Made by a program: the position numbers and the translations under genes
Shown: positions 12,808 to 23,854 of the stretch, piece by piece
How positions within the stretch are numbered: position 1 is the stretch's first letter
Layout: each line of letters begins with the position of its first letter
Source of the DNA: Kappaphycus alvarezii
Lineage: Eukaryota > Rhodophyta > Florideophyceae > Gigartinales > Solieriaceae
DNA: 64,000 nt
Assembly (NCBI GenBank): GCA_002205965.3
Contig: NADL03000691.1
Coordinates: forward strand, 1,922,001 to 1,986,000
Reading direction: 5' to 3'
The notes under the pieces: model-generated
What the model saw: only the letters and a program-made list of their open reading frames with translations
What the model was told of the DNA's origin: nothing
Databases searched by the model: none

Positions 12808-13080
12808 AAGTAGAATCCTTCAAAGTATGTCTACGCAAACTACTTCAACACATTGATGACTTTACCTTTGCTACTTACCGTGAAAGGGAGTTAGGTGGTT
12901 TGAAATTCTGGGAGTCTTACCCACGTTCTGAACCAGAAGCCCCTGGTTATGGCATATACAGAAGATTTTTTGATGATGTCAAGCACTAAAAGAATCTTGG
13001 TTCAGTCGATTGTGGTATTCTCGAAAACTTTAGGATAGATCAAATATATCTTCCAAGAGTAAAAACCCGACACTTTTCAT
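12808..13080 (+). pseudogene. Unknown repeat-encoded protein, copy iv
   Basis: A mostly open plus-strand frame reads ...ELGGLKFWESYPRSEPE... and then DCGILENFRIDQIYLPRVK before ending near 13080. The second motif recurs in three further places (17566-17770 minus, 19449-19500 minus, 20277-20480 plus) with substitutions that preserve the reading frame: DCRSLENQGIDRIYLPRV and CGCLKDFRIDRVYLPKVK in the two best copies. The repeated block therefore looks like protein-coding sequence of a dispersed family. I do not recognise the family. One stop interrupts this copy at about 12990. The copy ends about 115 bp left of piggyBac copy 1. Confidence 0.5.
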
Positions 13081-13398
13081 ACTAAAATAAGGCCCTTTGT
13101 GCTTTTAAAATTTTCATGGCAAGAAACAAAGACTATTGACGCATACTTCATCAGCTCAGCGAGATTTATGCTGATTAGTACTTTCTTCATGTACTAGTGT
13201 CTAGAGGACAATTGTACTCATGAGTCATAGTTCTAACGGCAAAATTTTATATAAAAAATTACAGAATAACACCATTAGCTTTTCAGTATATCTAGTCCCA
13301 CCCTTAAGTAGTCAACTGTGCAAAAATTCGGGGTTTACACCTCCACTGTGCAACCGATCACACAACGAGTTTGTCAACATCGCAAAATTTAACCAAAA

Positions 13399-15423
13399 AT
13401 GACAAATCGAAATGACACCCGTCAGCAGCCCGGAACCCTTGTTAAAATTCGAGCAAACCTTGTTATGTCAGCGGCTGAGTGTAGGCGACTATTCGGATCC
13501 CTTTGGGAAAGTAAGCGCGTTAACAGAACTGTGGTCAGCATCGAAATTGAAAAATATACCGGAAGACGTCAGAAAAAGGTCACCGCAGACTGGTCCATTC
13601 AGGACCGGACAAAGAGTGTCAGCTTGAAACTTGTCAACATCAAGCAGGACAAGCATCTGAAGGTGGCCCAGCATATCCAATTAAATAGAGGCATCTGCTG
13701 CCGTGATCGGCTACCGAATCGTCAAGCTTCAGGAGAAGAACCTCGAGAAGAAGCCAATGGGATAGCCGGAGTAGGAGGGGTATGCAAAGAAGTGCATGGA
13801 AAAATTTGGACCAATCAGGAGGTATTATCACCGTTGAATGGATCAAAGGCACATCTGCCATGGAAGGTAATTGGTCCAGTAGGTTAAACGTACATTCAAG
13901 GTCATATCGAGTATGAGAAGACACTGTGCGATTTTTTCCTTTGCATGTTTCCTCTCGAACACCTTTCCACAATTACCGAACTTACAAACCGGAAACTCGC
14001 TAATGGTGGGCACATGCATGCAACAGCTGGTGAAATTCTGAAGTTTTTGGAATTCTCATATTGCTATGCATATTCTATTTCACAAGCAGAAGGTCGCTTT
14101 GGAGTACACAGTCTACATCCAAATACATTCCACTGGCATTGCCTGGAAAAATAATTTAAGGAACCTTTCGAAGCACTGGTCTCATTTATTACGTTCAGCC
14201 ACTACACGGAAACTGAAAGCACTGACAGAAGATGTTCTTTGGTCAGTGATTCTTGGAAGCCGTAAAACGGCATAGAAGGTCAAGTGTGTCGCCATCGGAG
14301 AGATTTGTGTGGATGAAATCATGTCGTGCTGGTACGGATGGGCGGAAATTGGACGTCAGAAGGACTCCCGCACTATGTCGCAATGGACCATAGGCCTGAA
14401 AACGGATGTGAAATCAAGACAGCTTAGTATGTGTGTCAGTGGAATTGTACTGAATTTGGAGATTTTTTTTCAGCATCTGAAAACAGTTTTCGGCGTTACG
14501 AGTCGAATTTCCCTCATGAAACTGCTATTTTTCTTCGCCTTACATAGCCTTGGCTTTATTCAATCGACTGTTTGTGCAGACTCTGCATTTGCTTCTGTGA
14601 CTACAGCAAATGCACTTTTCGAATATGGACTGAGGTTTACAGGTGTCGTCAAGAATGCGAAAAGGCAGTTTCCTATGTCATTTTTGTCAGGCTGGAACTT
14701 TTTAGGCGTGGGGATCATATTTACATGTAAGTTCGAGGCGGAAAGCCATCCTTCTATGATGGCCGTTATGTGGAATAGAGACTGAAGATATTTTTCAGTA
14801 CTTCTGGTACAACAATTCCTTCAGAGCCTATCAGAGATCTCTTTGGAATCTGCTGGCAATGAAATGGGCTTGCGGAAATGAAATTCCAGTCCAGCGGTTG
14901 TCAGCACATACTATGAAACTTGCTCCCAGATTGACAGGCATAACAGATGCAGACAGATGATCTTGATTGGAGAAGAAATTCGAAGTCAATGATTGTTCGT
15001 TAAGGGTAATACATCTTTTTGCAATTTGCATCGTTGATTCATGGCTGCTATACAAGGGTTTGATGGGTGCGAGAAATTGCATGTCGCAAAAAGATTTTAT
15101 GCAAAACTTGCAGACCAATCATTCATTTGATTCTATTGGCCTCCGCAGATCTGATGTTGACGTTGGAGATTCTATTTCTCATTGGCCTGCGGTACTGGAA
15201 TCCACTGGTGCCCACAGTGAAAAGGCGCAAAGGAGCCAATGGGGCCCCAACGAAAGCGGCGTTTCAAAGCAGATGCAAAATTTGCAAATCTGACAAGAAG
15301 TCCAAATTTCTCTGCTCTGAGTGCCTGAAACTGAACAAGAGGTTTGGATATGCCATTCAGAGACAGGACGTAACTGCTTTCAAAATCACTTACGCGATGT
15401 CCACTTCTGTCATAATTAGATGA
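13399..15423 (+). pseudogene. piggyBac-like (PGBD) transposase, copy 1, broken
   Basis: The start at 13399 is chosen because copy 2 has a homologous Met (45166) followed by the same D-x-R...G-x-LV-x-x-RA pattern. Next come a basic GRRQKKVTADW segment, FPLEHLSTITELTN (about 13950), TAGEILKFLEF (about 14025), ICVDEIMSCWYG around the first catalytic Asp (about 14305-14340), and GLPHYVAMD-RPENGCEIK (about 14360-14420). VCADSAFASV around another catalytic Asp lies at about 14574 and KKFEVNDCS...CIVDSWLLYKG at about 14970-15055. A C-terminal cysteine cluster CKIC...CSEC (15272-15324) is typical of the piggyBac zinc-binding tail. Length is normal for the family. The motifs sit in different frames with several frameshifts, so this copy is inactive. 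Confidence 0.82.
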
Positions 15424-15926
15424 TGCTTTATACTACTCTATAGTGATGTTTACTTGTCTAGCTTACATTTTTGTAGGCTGAATGAGCAAAAATAAAAAAA
15501 TTGAGTCCTTGACTATAGCCGCCTACATTTCTGATTCGCGTCGTTCGACTTGCGGAATTAGCATACGTACCTATGGCGTTATTCCCCTTTATGAGTGATC
15601 AGTGAATTAACCCTCTGCTCATGTTCAAGTGGGCGCGCTAGAAAACTGAGGTAGCAGCTGTCGCAGAAATGTCGACCTTCCTGAAGGAAGTTTTTGCCCT
15701 CCTGTGGAGCGCAGCGAGTCGGACTCACGATTCCTTTTTCATTATACTTGAGGCCACTACGCCACAGCGGTTGTTGTGAATGGGATGAAACTGCTTTTTT
15801 ATAGTTAGGGGATGTTAGTTTTCAGGGATTCACCACGCCAAGATATAATTTTAATCAAAAAAATCTAGGTATTTTCGGCAATCATTTGTACTCGTATGAG
15901 TACATGTGCTTGTCCCTTGAACCATA
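15424..15926 (+). other. 3' non-coding tail of piggyBac copy 1
   Basis: This tail aligns with the corresponding region of copy 2 (about 47330-47560), for example the shared word TTCAAGTGGG and the ATAGCCGC / TTTAGCCGC blocks. Conservation beyond the transposase shows the two elements belong to one family rather than two unrelated piggyBacs. Part of the shared block may be extra C-terminal coding sequence in a shifted frame. Confidence 0.5.
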
Positions 15927-17560
15927 GGGATCCAAGCTTTGCTTTTTCACTACCGTATCCCGAAGAAATATATTTATTCCAATGATTATCTTCAATGACC
16001 TATTTTGCTCTTCTACTATCATCTCTCTACTTTGCGGACAAAATCATCCTTCTAGTAGACTTTCCTTTGTAAGGAATTTCAGAGATAACTATTGATTAAT
16101 ACTTTCACAAATAACTCTCCCATAGCTAGTCTAATCATGGTATGAAAGATTCAATCCGCTGAAAATGTCTCCTACACACCCGTACATTCTGGTTCTCGAT
16201 TTAGCAGACAAAAAATGCAAAGGTTGGGATACCTTGAGACCTGTGACACAAGTAATTAGTGAAATGATGCATTTATTGGGATGAAAGGAGTGTTTTTAAA
16301 GGAATCTAAATGCAAACATGTCCAACTTTGGAAAAAAAATACCTGCAAATGTGTTTCTTCTGTTTCTGAATTGTTCCCGATTGATTAGTAGGAATGCTGG
16401 CATCTCGACAGGCTATGGCCTAATCTTTGAAATATTATCTGCCTTCTTCGATGATTATTTTGTTGTTTATGGTATGTGCGAAATTCAACTGCTGTTCTTT
16501 ATTCTTTTCGTGTCTTCTACCGCAACAGATTTGGAATTTCAGTCATTTCATGTGTTTGGGCGGTCATGTATCCATCACTTCTCTAGTGACTGCCGTTGAT
16601 TCAACATGTGGTGATCACTGGAATCATTTTGTATGGAGTAGACAGAAAGATGAAGCATATTGCAGTCTTCCGTGAATGAGAAGAGTTTGGCCTGAAGATC
16701 TGTGTGTTGCGGGTGGCTCAGAGAAAGCGTTGGGCTCGGACAGCTCACATTTGTGGACATATGAGTCCCTCACCATGGAGTGATTTGTGCTTTACTCTGA
16801 GTCAGTACAGTCCGTAGTCCGTGCTGAGTACGTTTAAGTGGGGTCCCAGCATGCTGCAGTAAATTCTAAGAGGTAAGCGGGAATCTTTCTTCTCATAATC
16901 TCTAGTAGAATGAGAACTTGACGTTCAAAGGCTCTAATTTTTCATTTGCTGATTGCCTTTATCGGCTTTACTAGCTCCTTAACGTTAATCACATCAACTC
17001 TTTTAACTAGAAGAAGGAAGAGAAGACAGTACGTTACTCAATAGGCAATGGTTTGATATCGCGGAAGTATGTACGTCGAACTGAGCCTACCTATGGATTT
17101 AAAGAGGCATACCATATCAGATATCTCAATGTTAAGGCTTTCAGATTTTGAAACACCATTTAAATTATTTCAGGAGTGATTGGTCTCGAGAATTGTCCAT
17201 TTTTAAGATTTTGAAAGATTCCATTTGGGGGGCAGTATTTGTGGACACGACAATACCACCAATCCAGATCATTCATTCAATCTCGGATTTGGTCAATCTC
17301 GGATTTTTCTTGAAGTTGATTGCCAGAACTAGAGCTACATATGCCATTAGCCCTGATATTATGAAGAAAGAAGGGTTTTCAATGAGCACACTTGGTGTAG
17401 AACCACTGACAATGTCCCAAACATTTGACGTGATACAAAGGAAGACTTGTGCGCGTCAAATAAATCACCTTTTGCAGTCCGTAATTTTCCACTCATACCC
17501 TACAGAAACTTTAGCTGCATCTACAAGTCTTCCCACTTTCTAGTACTTCTTGGAGTAGGG
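15927..17560. other. No recognisable gene
   Basis: Scattered open frames up to about 130 codons (for example 17148-17543) show no domain, coding symmetry or repetition elsewhere. I see no promoter, terminal repeat or RNA gene. It is probably decayed repeat or intergenic sequence. Confidence 0.45.
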
Positions 17561-17565
17561 GTAAA

Positions 17566-17770
17566 GGTTTGGGTGTGTTACTCTTGGAAGATATATCCGA
17601 TCTATCCCTTGGTTTTCTAGACTACGACAATCAACTCAAAAGAGTATACCGATACAGTAATGGGAAAGGAACTACGTTCCCTAAAAAGCTACCTTCAGGC
17701 CAGCCCTCAAACAAGTCGCATTGGACATGACGGCTGCTGCAGCGTGCCTAGAAATAGACTACCTATCGAG
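17566..17770 (-). pseudogene. Unknown repeat-encoded protein, copy i
   Basis: Read on the minus strand this copy contains AAAVMSNATCLRAGLKVAF and then DCRSLENQGIDRIYLPRV. It matches copy ii (20277-20480, plus strand) over roughly 180 bp, so the two form a long inverted repeat about 2.5 kb apart. Frame-preserving substitutions between copies support a coding origin. At least one stop interrupts it. Family and function are unknown. Confidence 0.5.
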
Positions 17771-19440
17771 CTACATACTTTGCTTCCATGGTTTTCCGGA
17801 GTCATATGAGAACCGCGAGATCATTGAGTTCCTATGGACCATAAGTGATCAAAATCCGTAAGATGGTTTTATGTAAGAAAAATAGAACTAATCATTTAGG
17901 CGGCTTCTGCTGAGAACAATACAGGCAGCGCGATCGCAGCACGATTAGTACAGTGCAATGCGTAAATGTCCGTGGAAAAAGGGCGTCAGTCTTTTCTGAC
18001 AACTTCCACTGCACGATAGGCCTCCTTGCTGTCCTTTCATCCCTTTGTGTATAATTTGCCACGAAGATCTAGCGTGGCGCATTGATGGCTGTACTAATGG
18101 CGGCTCCCCAAAATAGACGAAGCAATACTCCACAATACTCCACATTAGTCTGTATAATGACTATTTTGTCATACCGTAGAAAAGCCTAGAGTAGCATCAG
18201 ATCGTTCTCTTAGCCGCCAGTTCTCTATTGGCTACATTTCCATTACAGGGTGATCCTCATTCGAAACGTAAAGGTAGAACTTCGCGAGGGAGATAAATTG
18301 TGGGCGCTTCAGTAACTTTGCCCGAATTTGGAATTAGAGATTGCCCAATATAGTTTAAATCAGATCAGCATCGAATTAAAAAATGGGCTGAAAATATATT
18401 GTAACCATGTGAGATTGCGACGCAACTAGAGAACCGTTATTTTCCGTAAACAGGAATAAAGCCAAAAATTTTCGTATACACTGACGTAATGATGTCTTGT
18501 GGTACATTAGATGGTAGCATTGATATCCCAGAATAATGCTAACTGCCTCCAAAAGGTCACGAACAGCCGCTGCTCTCCGTTAAATAAATCCATGAACGGG
18601 TTCGAAATCACCTCGCATTGGTTTTGTAGGGCCAAAGTGGCTGTCGAGAATATCTATTCATACGTGTGGGAGTTTTAATGGGGTTTGAAAGAGCGCTGGC
18701 GGTTAGTCCAGGTACGAAACTTCAGAAGACCAAGTTGTTAGTCTTGTTCGTGTTGAACTTAGATTTCAAGCTGAGTAATTCGTACTCGTTAGTTTTGGTT
18801 CAGTGACTTTCGATAGTTCAACCCACATATATACAGTTCTAAATAACTAGCTCTAGAGTATTGCTGAGGTAATCACCTTCACACACAAATGTTGTGAGGA
18901 CGATGCATTTGATATTGATAATGCCTCACTGTGACCAAATGCACGTGCGTCCATGTCTAAATGACCAACCTGTATGTTTCATGCAATTGCATGTAAACCT
19001 AACATAAGTTAACATTGTAGGTGATCGCGGACATAATACTTGGCCTTGATGCATAATTTGAGAAAAATGAGGCCAAGTTGAAGCGACCGAAAGATTAACT
19101 TGAAATTGAGCCTTAGAAATCTAATCTAGTTATAGATTAGTGTCTGCAGTACATTCGGAAGAACAATATAATGCAAGGGGAAAATGGGTTGGTTTATTGC
19201 GAGTCGTGCGAGGGTTGCAGGCTCGACGATTTTTCATTCAGTAACATCATCGACAAGAACGTCAATTGCCTAGGCCCAATAATAATGAAACAAGTCTCTG
19301 TTTCAACACTGTGTAAGTATAATGACCCTGGGTGGCCGATGGCTGCCGCCCTGAGGTGTGATTTTCCTGTACCTGTACGTGATATGAGGTTCATACCTTG
19401 GTAGTTGCTTTCTATTAAGCAGAGAAGACTGGGAATAGTG
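17771..19440. other. No recognisable gene
   Basis: There are no supported coding regions here. A 77-codon frame at 19171-19404 has four cysteines near its N terminus but no recognisable fold and no partner. A GGTTCGAAATC word at about 18598 was tested as a tRNA B box and rejected for want of a cloverleaf. Confidence 0.4.
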
Positions 19441-19448
19441 CCAACAAA

Positions 19449-19500
19449 GGGGAGAGTGTGGTTGTTTTACTCTTGTACGATATATTGAACTCTATCGTAA
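19449..19500 (-). repeat. Short fragment of the unknown repeat family, copy iii
   Basis: GTTTTACTCTTG and the following bases match the core of copies i, ii and iv. This is the shortest and most diverged copy, in minus orientation, about 0.8 kb left of copy ii in the opposite orientation. Confidence 0.45.
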
Positions 19501-19559
19501 AGGGAATGCACTTTGAATGAGGTGATCGCCGTAGAAGTCCCGGGTTTTCGGACACCCAG

Positions 19560-21067
19560 CCCTTGGGAATGGGGTTCCTGGTCTAAACAATAGGGACCTG
19601 ACAGAAGTATTTGGGCCATACCAAGAAATGTCGAGTGCTAATGGTGGTCTTCAAACCTGCTGTGGGAGGGCAGTGGACACATTTCTTGGCTCCCAACGGA
19701 GTCACTGATGCCTGGAAGGCCTTTGTGCGGCAGCTACACAAGGGAATCTCTTCATACACTGCGGTTTGGACTATGTCGGTCAGTATTTTTTCCGATGGAG
19801 GGTTAGAGCAAAAAGATCTGAAAGTTGGCCTTTCAATAGGGCGGAAAGATGGACTCTATCGGGTAAATGCTGCCTTGGCCTCTTCGTAAATAGCCAAGTC
19901 GGTCACTACGAACGGCAGACCCGGCTCACATAGCTTATTTGTTAGAGAGCTAGGGGCGAGGAAGGCGGCTGCTGCGACGTCTTTGGCTGAAGTAAGGCCG
20001 ATCCTGAGATTTTTTTTTCTTGTCCTCAATTAGTTTCAGCGGGAGTTGTAACCCCCTGAAGACTGCGGGGTCGATGACGCCTCCTGTAAGTGTCCTTATT
20101 GACTGCTTCATCAGCTGGTTGAAGTATGTGGCTTTCAGTTTAGTGCCTAACTTGCATACCCCGAAGCTCCACTCTTTGAGGTTAGCACTCAGATGCATGA
20201 GCAGTGCTAAATTACGTGGCAAGGAACTTGGTCGAGAGGGCAATAGAGACTTACGGAAAGGTTCGGGGGTTTTTGATGCAAATGCACGCTGCAGCAGACG
20301 TCCTGTCCAATGCGGCCTGCTTGATGGCAGGCTTTAAGGTGGCCTTTTGGGGAGCCTAATTCCTCCCCCATTACTGTGTCTTCATGCCTTTTTGACTCGC
20401 TTGTGGTTGTCTGAAAGATTTTAGGATAGATAGAGTATATCTTCCAAAAGTAAAACACCGAAACCTTCTCTCCTTTGATCGCGACCACTTGTTTTGGATC
20501 TTGGGGAAAAGTTTGTTTAGGACTCGATCAAGTAACAGGCCGCCGAGCGGGTCATCTTGCTGGGCACCAATCACGCGACGTAAATTATCGAATCCCGTCC
20601 ACAGATTTGGTGGGTTATTACAGCAGTACCTTACACAGCGCAACAGCTGTGGAAAATGGAGGCTAAACTGCCTGGAAAAAGAGAGAGGAAGTTTAATGGG
20701 TTCAGTATCTACTGGAATTGATTGCATTCCTGAGAGCTACTGATAGCAACACAAAGTCTGGTATTTTCCCAACTGCATTTACCATTCGTCTGACGGCATG
20801 CGTAATAGTTTTGACCTGGGCCCTTGTGGCAATGCCTACCTATATTGGTTGCAAGTAGGACTCCACCTTTCTGGACGATTGTGAAGTAAGGCGGCTAGGC
20901 ACCAATTGTCTCATAGCCTCACTAACAGCGATGGGGCGGGGCGTAACGTCTGCTTTGGTTAGAGGGGTGAGTGGTGCTGTTGTGACCGCCGTGGCCAGAA
21001 CAGCTGGAGTTTTCCCGGCGTTTAGGATATTGACAAGTTCCCGTGCAGCGTGCGCTTCGAAGTTGAG
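19560..21067 (-). pseudogene. Non-LTR retrotransposon reverse transcriptase, broken (LINE copy 1)
   Basis: On the minus strand, from 21067, the sequence reads LNFEAHAARELVNILNAG, then a PRPIAVSEAMRQLVPSRL fingers block (about 20940-20890), then an ALRNAIN block (about 20740) where NAFN is expected and a PPNLW block. A GAQQDDPLGGLLL block (20568-20530) stands for the usual QQGDPLG. The thumb follows at about 20243-19950 (RGLQLPLKL, then AKDVAAAAFLA in a shifted frame). The catalytic Y-x-DD block is missing: its place is taken by the unknown repeat copy ii at 20277-20480. NAFN and GxQQGDP are typical of R2-like and related non-LTR elements. There are several stops and frameshifts. It is certainly inactive. 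Confidence 0.72.
20277..20480 (+). pseudogene. Unknown repeat-encoded protein, copy ii, inside LINE copy 1
   Basis: This copy reads HAAADVLSNAACLMAGFKVAF and then CGCLKDFRIDRVYLPKVK on the plus strand. It sits in antisense within the minus-strand reverse transcriptase, replacing the segment between the QQxDP block and the thumb. It therefore looks like an insertion or replacement after the LINE landed. Copy i is its inverted counterpart. Two stops separate its two conserved blocks. Confidence 0.5.
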
Positions 21068-22480
21068 CCAAGCGGTGGGCGACTGTTTTCAACATTGGCT
21101 TTTCCTATGGGCGTAGCGGGCAGTACCCTCGGCGAAGTAGGAGCCTTGTCGGGGTGGGGCCTGCCATTGCACGAGTTGACTTGGAGCGACGGGATCGTGC
21201 GGGGGCAAATGTTGGGGTTGGCCATCCTGTATCGGAACGCGCAGGACGTTTTTTGCGTGTGGCGACGGAAGTATGTTTTCCAAGTGCCGCAATCTCGGAG
21301 ACGATCTCTAGTTCCCTCAGGTCCTAAACGAAGGCACCCTACTAAGCGATTGGACTACGGTATGCTAAGGTACCCTAGACAGCCACAATCAGAATCATGT
21401 CGAAACGACCGTTCATGACCGTCGCATGGCTTTAAATTCTTGACAGAAGGCCAACTTCGAAGTTATTCGCTGGCAAGACAAGGCAAGAAAATCAAGGTTA
21501 TTATGTCGCTTGGAGATCAACTGTGGGGTTATTCAGCGATAATGGTTTCCACCTTGGGAGTATAGCGTGTCAAGAAAACTGGTCTTTAACGGACTCTCCA
21601 GTACCTCAACCCGACGTAAGAAGAAGTAGAATCTTCTTCATTCAAAACGGCATCCTTTCATTAACAAGCATGTCCTCAACAAATGGCGTTACCTGACCGG
21701 CAGTGATACCAATACTACGAGTTGTGGCCTTTTTCAAAACAACAGCTCACCCGGGGTTTGGGTCGACACAACTACCCTGACAATATACTGTACGGCACGG
21801 TACTGTACTGTACAAACAACAAAAAAAATTTACTCATTTGTCATTGCATGTACCCTTGTACAGCCTTTACGTGGCTTTTCGTCAGGAGTCCAAATAAGTG
21901 TTCACCACACCACACCACACCACACCAGAGTAGCTGGTCAATCAGTGATGACTGTAAAGCATAGTGGTGTGCTGTAAAGGATAACTACGGTGCTACTGTC
22001 TAGCACTGTAAAGTCAGCCTTTTCTTTATGTTGATACTGTAATGCGTGCTGTACAGTAATCTCGCCCTGCCGCCTCTACTTTGGGCTATGCCGGGTATAA
22101 ATGTATGTACTGAACTGAATTTACAGTACGATACTGTACAGCACAGTACCTACTGTAGAAGGATAGTCGCCACCAAGGCATCATCTTATGATTAGAGCAC
22201 AAATTGACTAAACGTGTACTAGTCATACGCGTTGCTAGTGGCCATCGATTTACTCCATCTCCCCGCATCACTTCAAGTTCTTAACGGTGAAAGCTAGCTA
22301 AAAACCAAACCGCCGTGCAAGTCACAAGGTCGGTCCTCGATTAATCCGTTCTTGAACATATGAATACGCGACAGAGAGCATACGGCCGCAGCCGGAGTCC
22401 ATAAGCGGATAATTCAAACATTCCCCATTCCATACTGGATTCTCAATGTTTTTCCGCATTCTCTACCTCTACGTCAGCCA
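21068..22480. other. Intergenic region rich in GTAC palindromes
   Basis: From about 21,070 to 21,400 the minus strand is fairly open and probably belongs to the N-terminal part of LINE copy 1, though no motif is recognised. From about 21,720 to 22,160 the sequence is dense in words such as CTGTAC, GTACAG and ACTGTAC. No gene is recognised in the remainder. Confidence 0.5.
21903..21926. repeat. (ACCAC)n microsatellite
   Basis: About five copies of a CACAC/ACCAC pentanucleotide lie in tandem. Confidence 0.85.
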
Positions 22481-22570
22481 CTCCATCTCGATCCTTGTCT
22501 GTCCCCCGTTTTTCGGGAGCATTTTCCGTTGCCACGCCGCACATGTCCTCTGTCTCCTCCCTCGAAACAT

Positions 22571-23744
22571 CTAACTCCACCTGCAGCCCTGCCCCAGATT
22601 GGTTAGCCCACCCAATGCGCGCTCGTCGTCAACTTTGGCAGTCTCCCATTCGCGTCTGCGCTTGCGCAAGTTTTCCACTCTGTTCTTCAACGTCCACATC
22701 GCCCTTCCTATACTTCTCTCGTAACGCGCTACGTTCTCTTTCACCCATTCCCGATGGAATCGGAAATGCTCAAACGCCTTGACACATTGCTCTTCCTCCA
22801 GAACCTGACCCCAACTCCGAACCTTACCTAATGCTGAAACTAGGGGCCTCCACCCATCGTTTCGCATCCACCACTCTCGGGCTGCAACTGCATCAACCAC
22901 GGTCGACTTGACGCCGTACACTCTCCTCAGGTCTTCGGCCCTATATTCCCAAAGCTTCTCACCAGCTCCATGCTTTCCGGCCTTTTTCAAAGCTTCCCAA
23001 TCTTCCTCGGGCGGTCTTCTCTTGCCTCCATCCCAAAACTGGTACATCCTAGCTTCATCTTCGTCCATGATTTCCAAGGCATTATCCTCCAGCTTCACCC
23101 CCATCAAGGCTGCGACCGTCCTTCCGTCCTCGATAGCTTTCAGCACACGACTTCCAAATCGCGCCTCCATTTCCATCGAGCATTTGGTGGGAGGCAAACC
23201 TTGCACGATATCAGCCGATCCCGATTTTCCCTTTTCAACTTTGCCGATCTCCTCCCAACATCCTCCGATCGTTTGTTTCTGGGAAACATATCTGCGAATC
23301 TTGCAGGACCTTCACTGCGCACCTTCCTTCGCTTTCGCTCAGGAACCTCCTTAAAGGTGTCACCTTTTGCCTGATTTGACCTCATCGGTTCACCCACCGT
23401 TGGGAAATCAGGCGTCTCAGAATTCGAGGTGATCCTACCGGCTTTTGGGGATGGAACGACATCAACCGTTGACCGGGCCAGATTCATGCGACGAGATCGT
23501 AATTGACGTGTTCGCGTTCCACTAGAGGCGCCAACAGGAGTGGCAATGCTTGAAACGGGAGACGGAATGGGCGGGGATGGAGTCACTGGGGTATGAGTTA
23601 GCGCCGGGGCGCTTGCAGGGGGAGGGTAGTGGGTTGGACGTTTGAGATTCGGTAGATGGGCTTGGTAGGAGGAAGTGTCTTGCGGAGGGCCGGGCCAGAG
23701 CGCTGACGACGAATGACATGAGGGGGAGGAAGGGGGGTTGACAT
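22571..23744 (-). pseudogene. Unidentified minus-strand gene, frame-broken
   Basis: Two long minus-strand frames, about 210 codons each, overlap in different frames near 23140-23206, so the gene is interrupted by at least one frameshift. The upstream part is Pro/Ser-rich then basic (ERKRRKVRSEGPARFADMF). The downstream part is rich in charged, helix-forming residues (for example AEDLRRVYGVK, RYERSIGRAMWTLKNRVENL). The first ATG downstream of a TATA box is at 23744, but it is not in the frame of the long upstream ORF. No known domain was recognised. It could be a retroelement ORF1, since minus-strand LINE copy 1 lies downstream, or a degraded host gene. GC is much higher than in the AT-rich flanks of the window. 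Confidence 0.45.
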
Positions 23745-23845
23745 GGTCGATTTGTTGTTGCAAGTCAATGCGATGTTGGGTTGAGTGTGATGGAGAGGTA
23801 GGGTGATTGAACGGCTGGGGAGGCTGGGCGATCAGTGTGGGGACC

Positions 23846-23854
23846 CTTTATATA
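23846..23854 (-). promoter_or_regulatory. TATA box for the minus-strand gene
   Basis: TATATAAAG on the minus strand lies about 100 bases upstream of the ATG at 23744, a plausible distance for a short 5' leader. Confidence 0.45.

Larger units (their letters stand above)
13195..15926 (+). mobile_element. piggyBac-like transposon, copy 1
   Basis: The left end reads TAGTGTCTAGAGGACAA followed by TTGTACTCATGAGT. The right end, read inwards on the other strand, is CTATGGTTCAAGGGACAA, then a few bases later TGTACTCAT and an ACGAGTAC that completes a palindrome. The two ends match imperfectly, as expected for an old copy. Between them is a plus-strand piggyBac transposase. The element is about 2.73 kb, normal for the superfamily. 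No flanking TTAA duplication is visible, which is unusual for piggyBac. Confidence 0.7.

Noticed and set aside
16318-16675. Hydrophobic plus-strand frames of 80-93 codons
   Set aside because: Hydrophobic runs arise from T-rich sequence; there is no signal peptide pattern, homology or neighbouring gene.
17148-17543. 131-codon plus-strand frame between piggyBac copy 1 and unknown copy i
   Set aside because: No domain, unremarkable composition and no start context or repeat elsewhere; probably chance.
18598-18608. GGTTCGAAATC word resembling a tRNA B box
   Set aside because: No matching T-stem, acceptor stem or A box at tRNA spacing was found.
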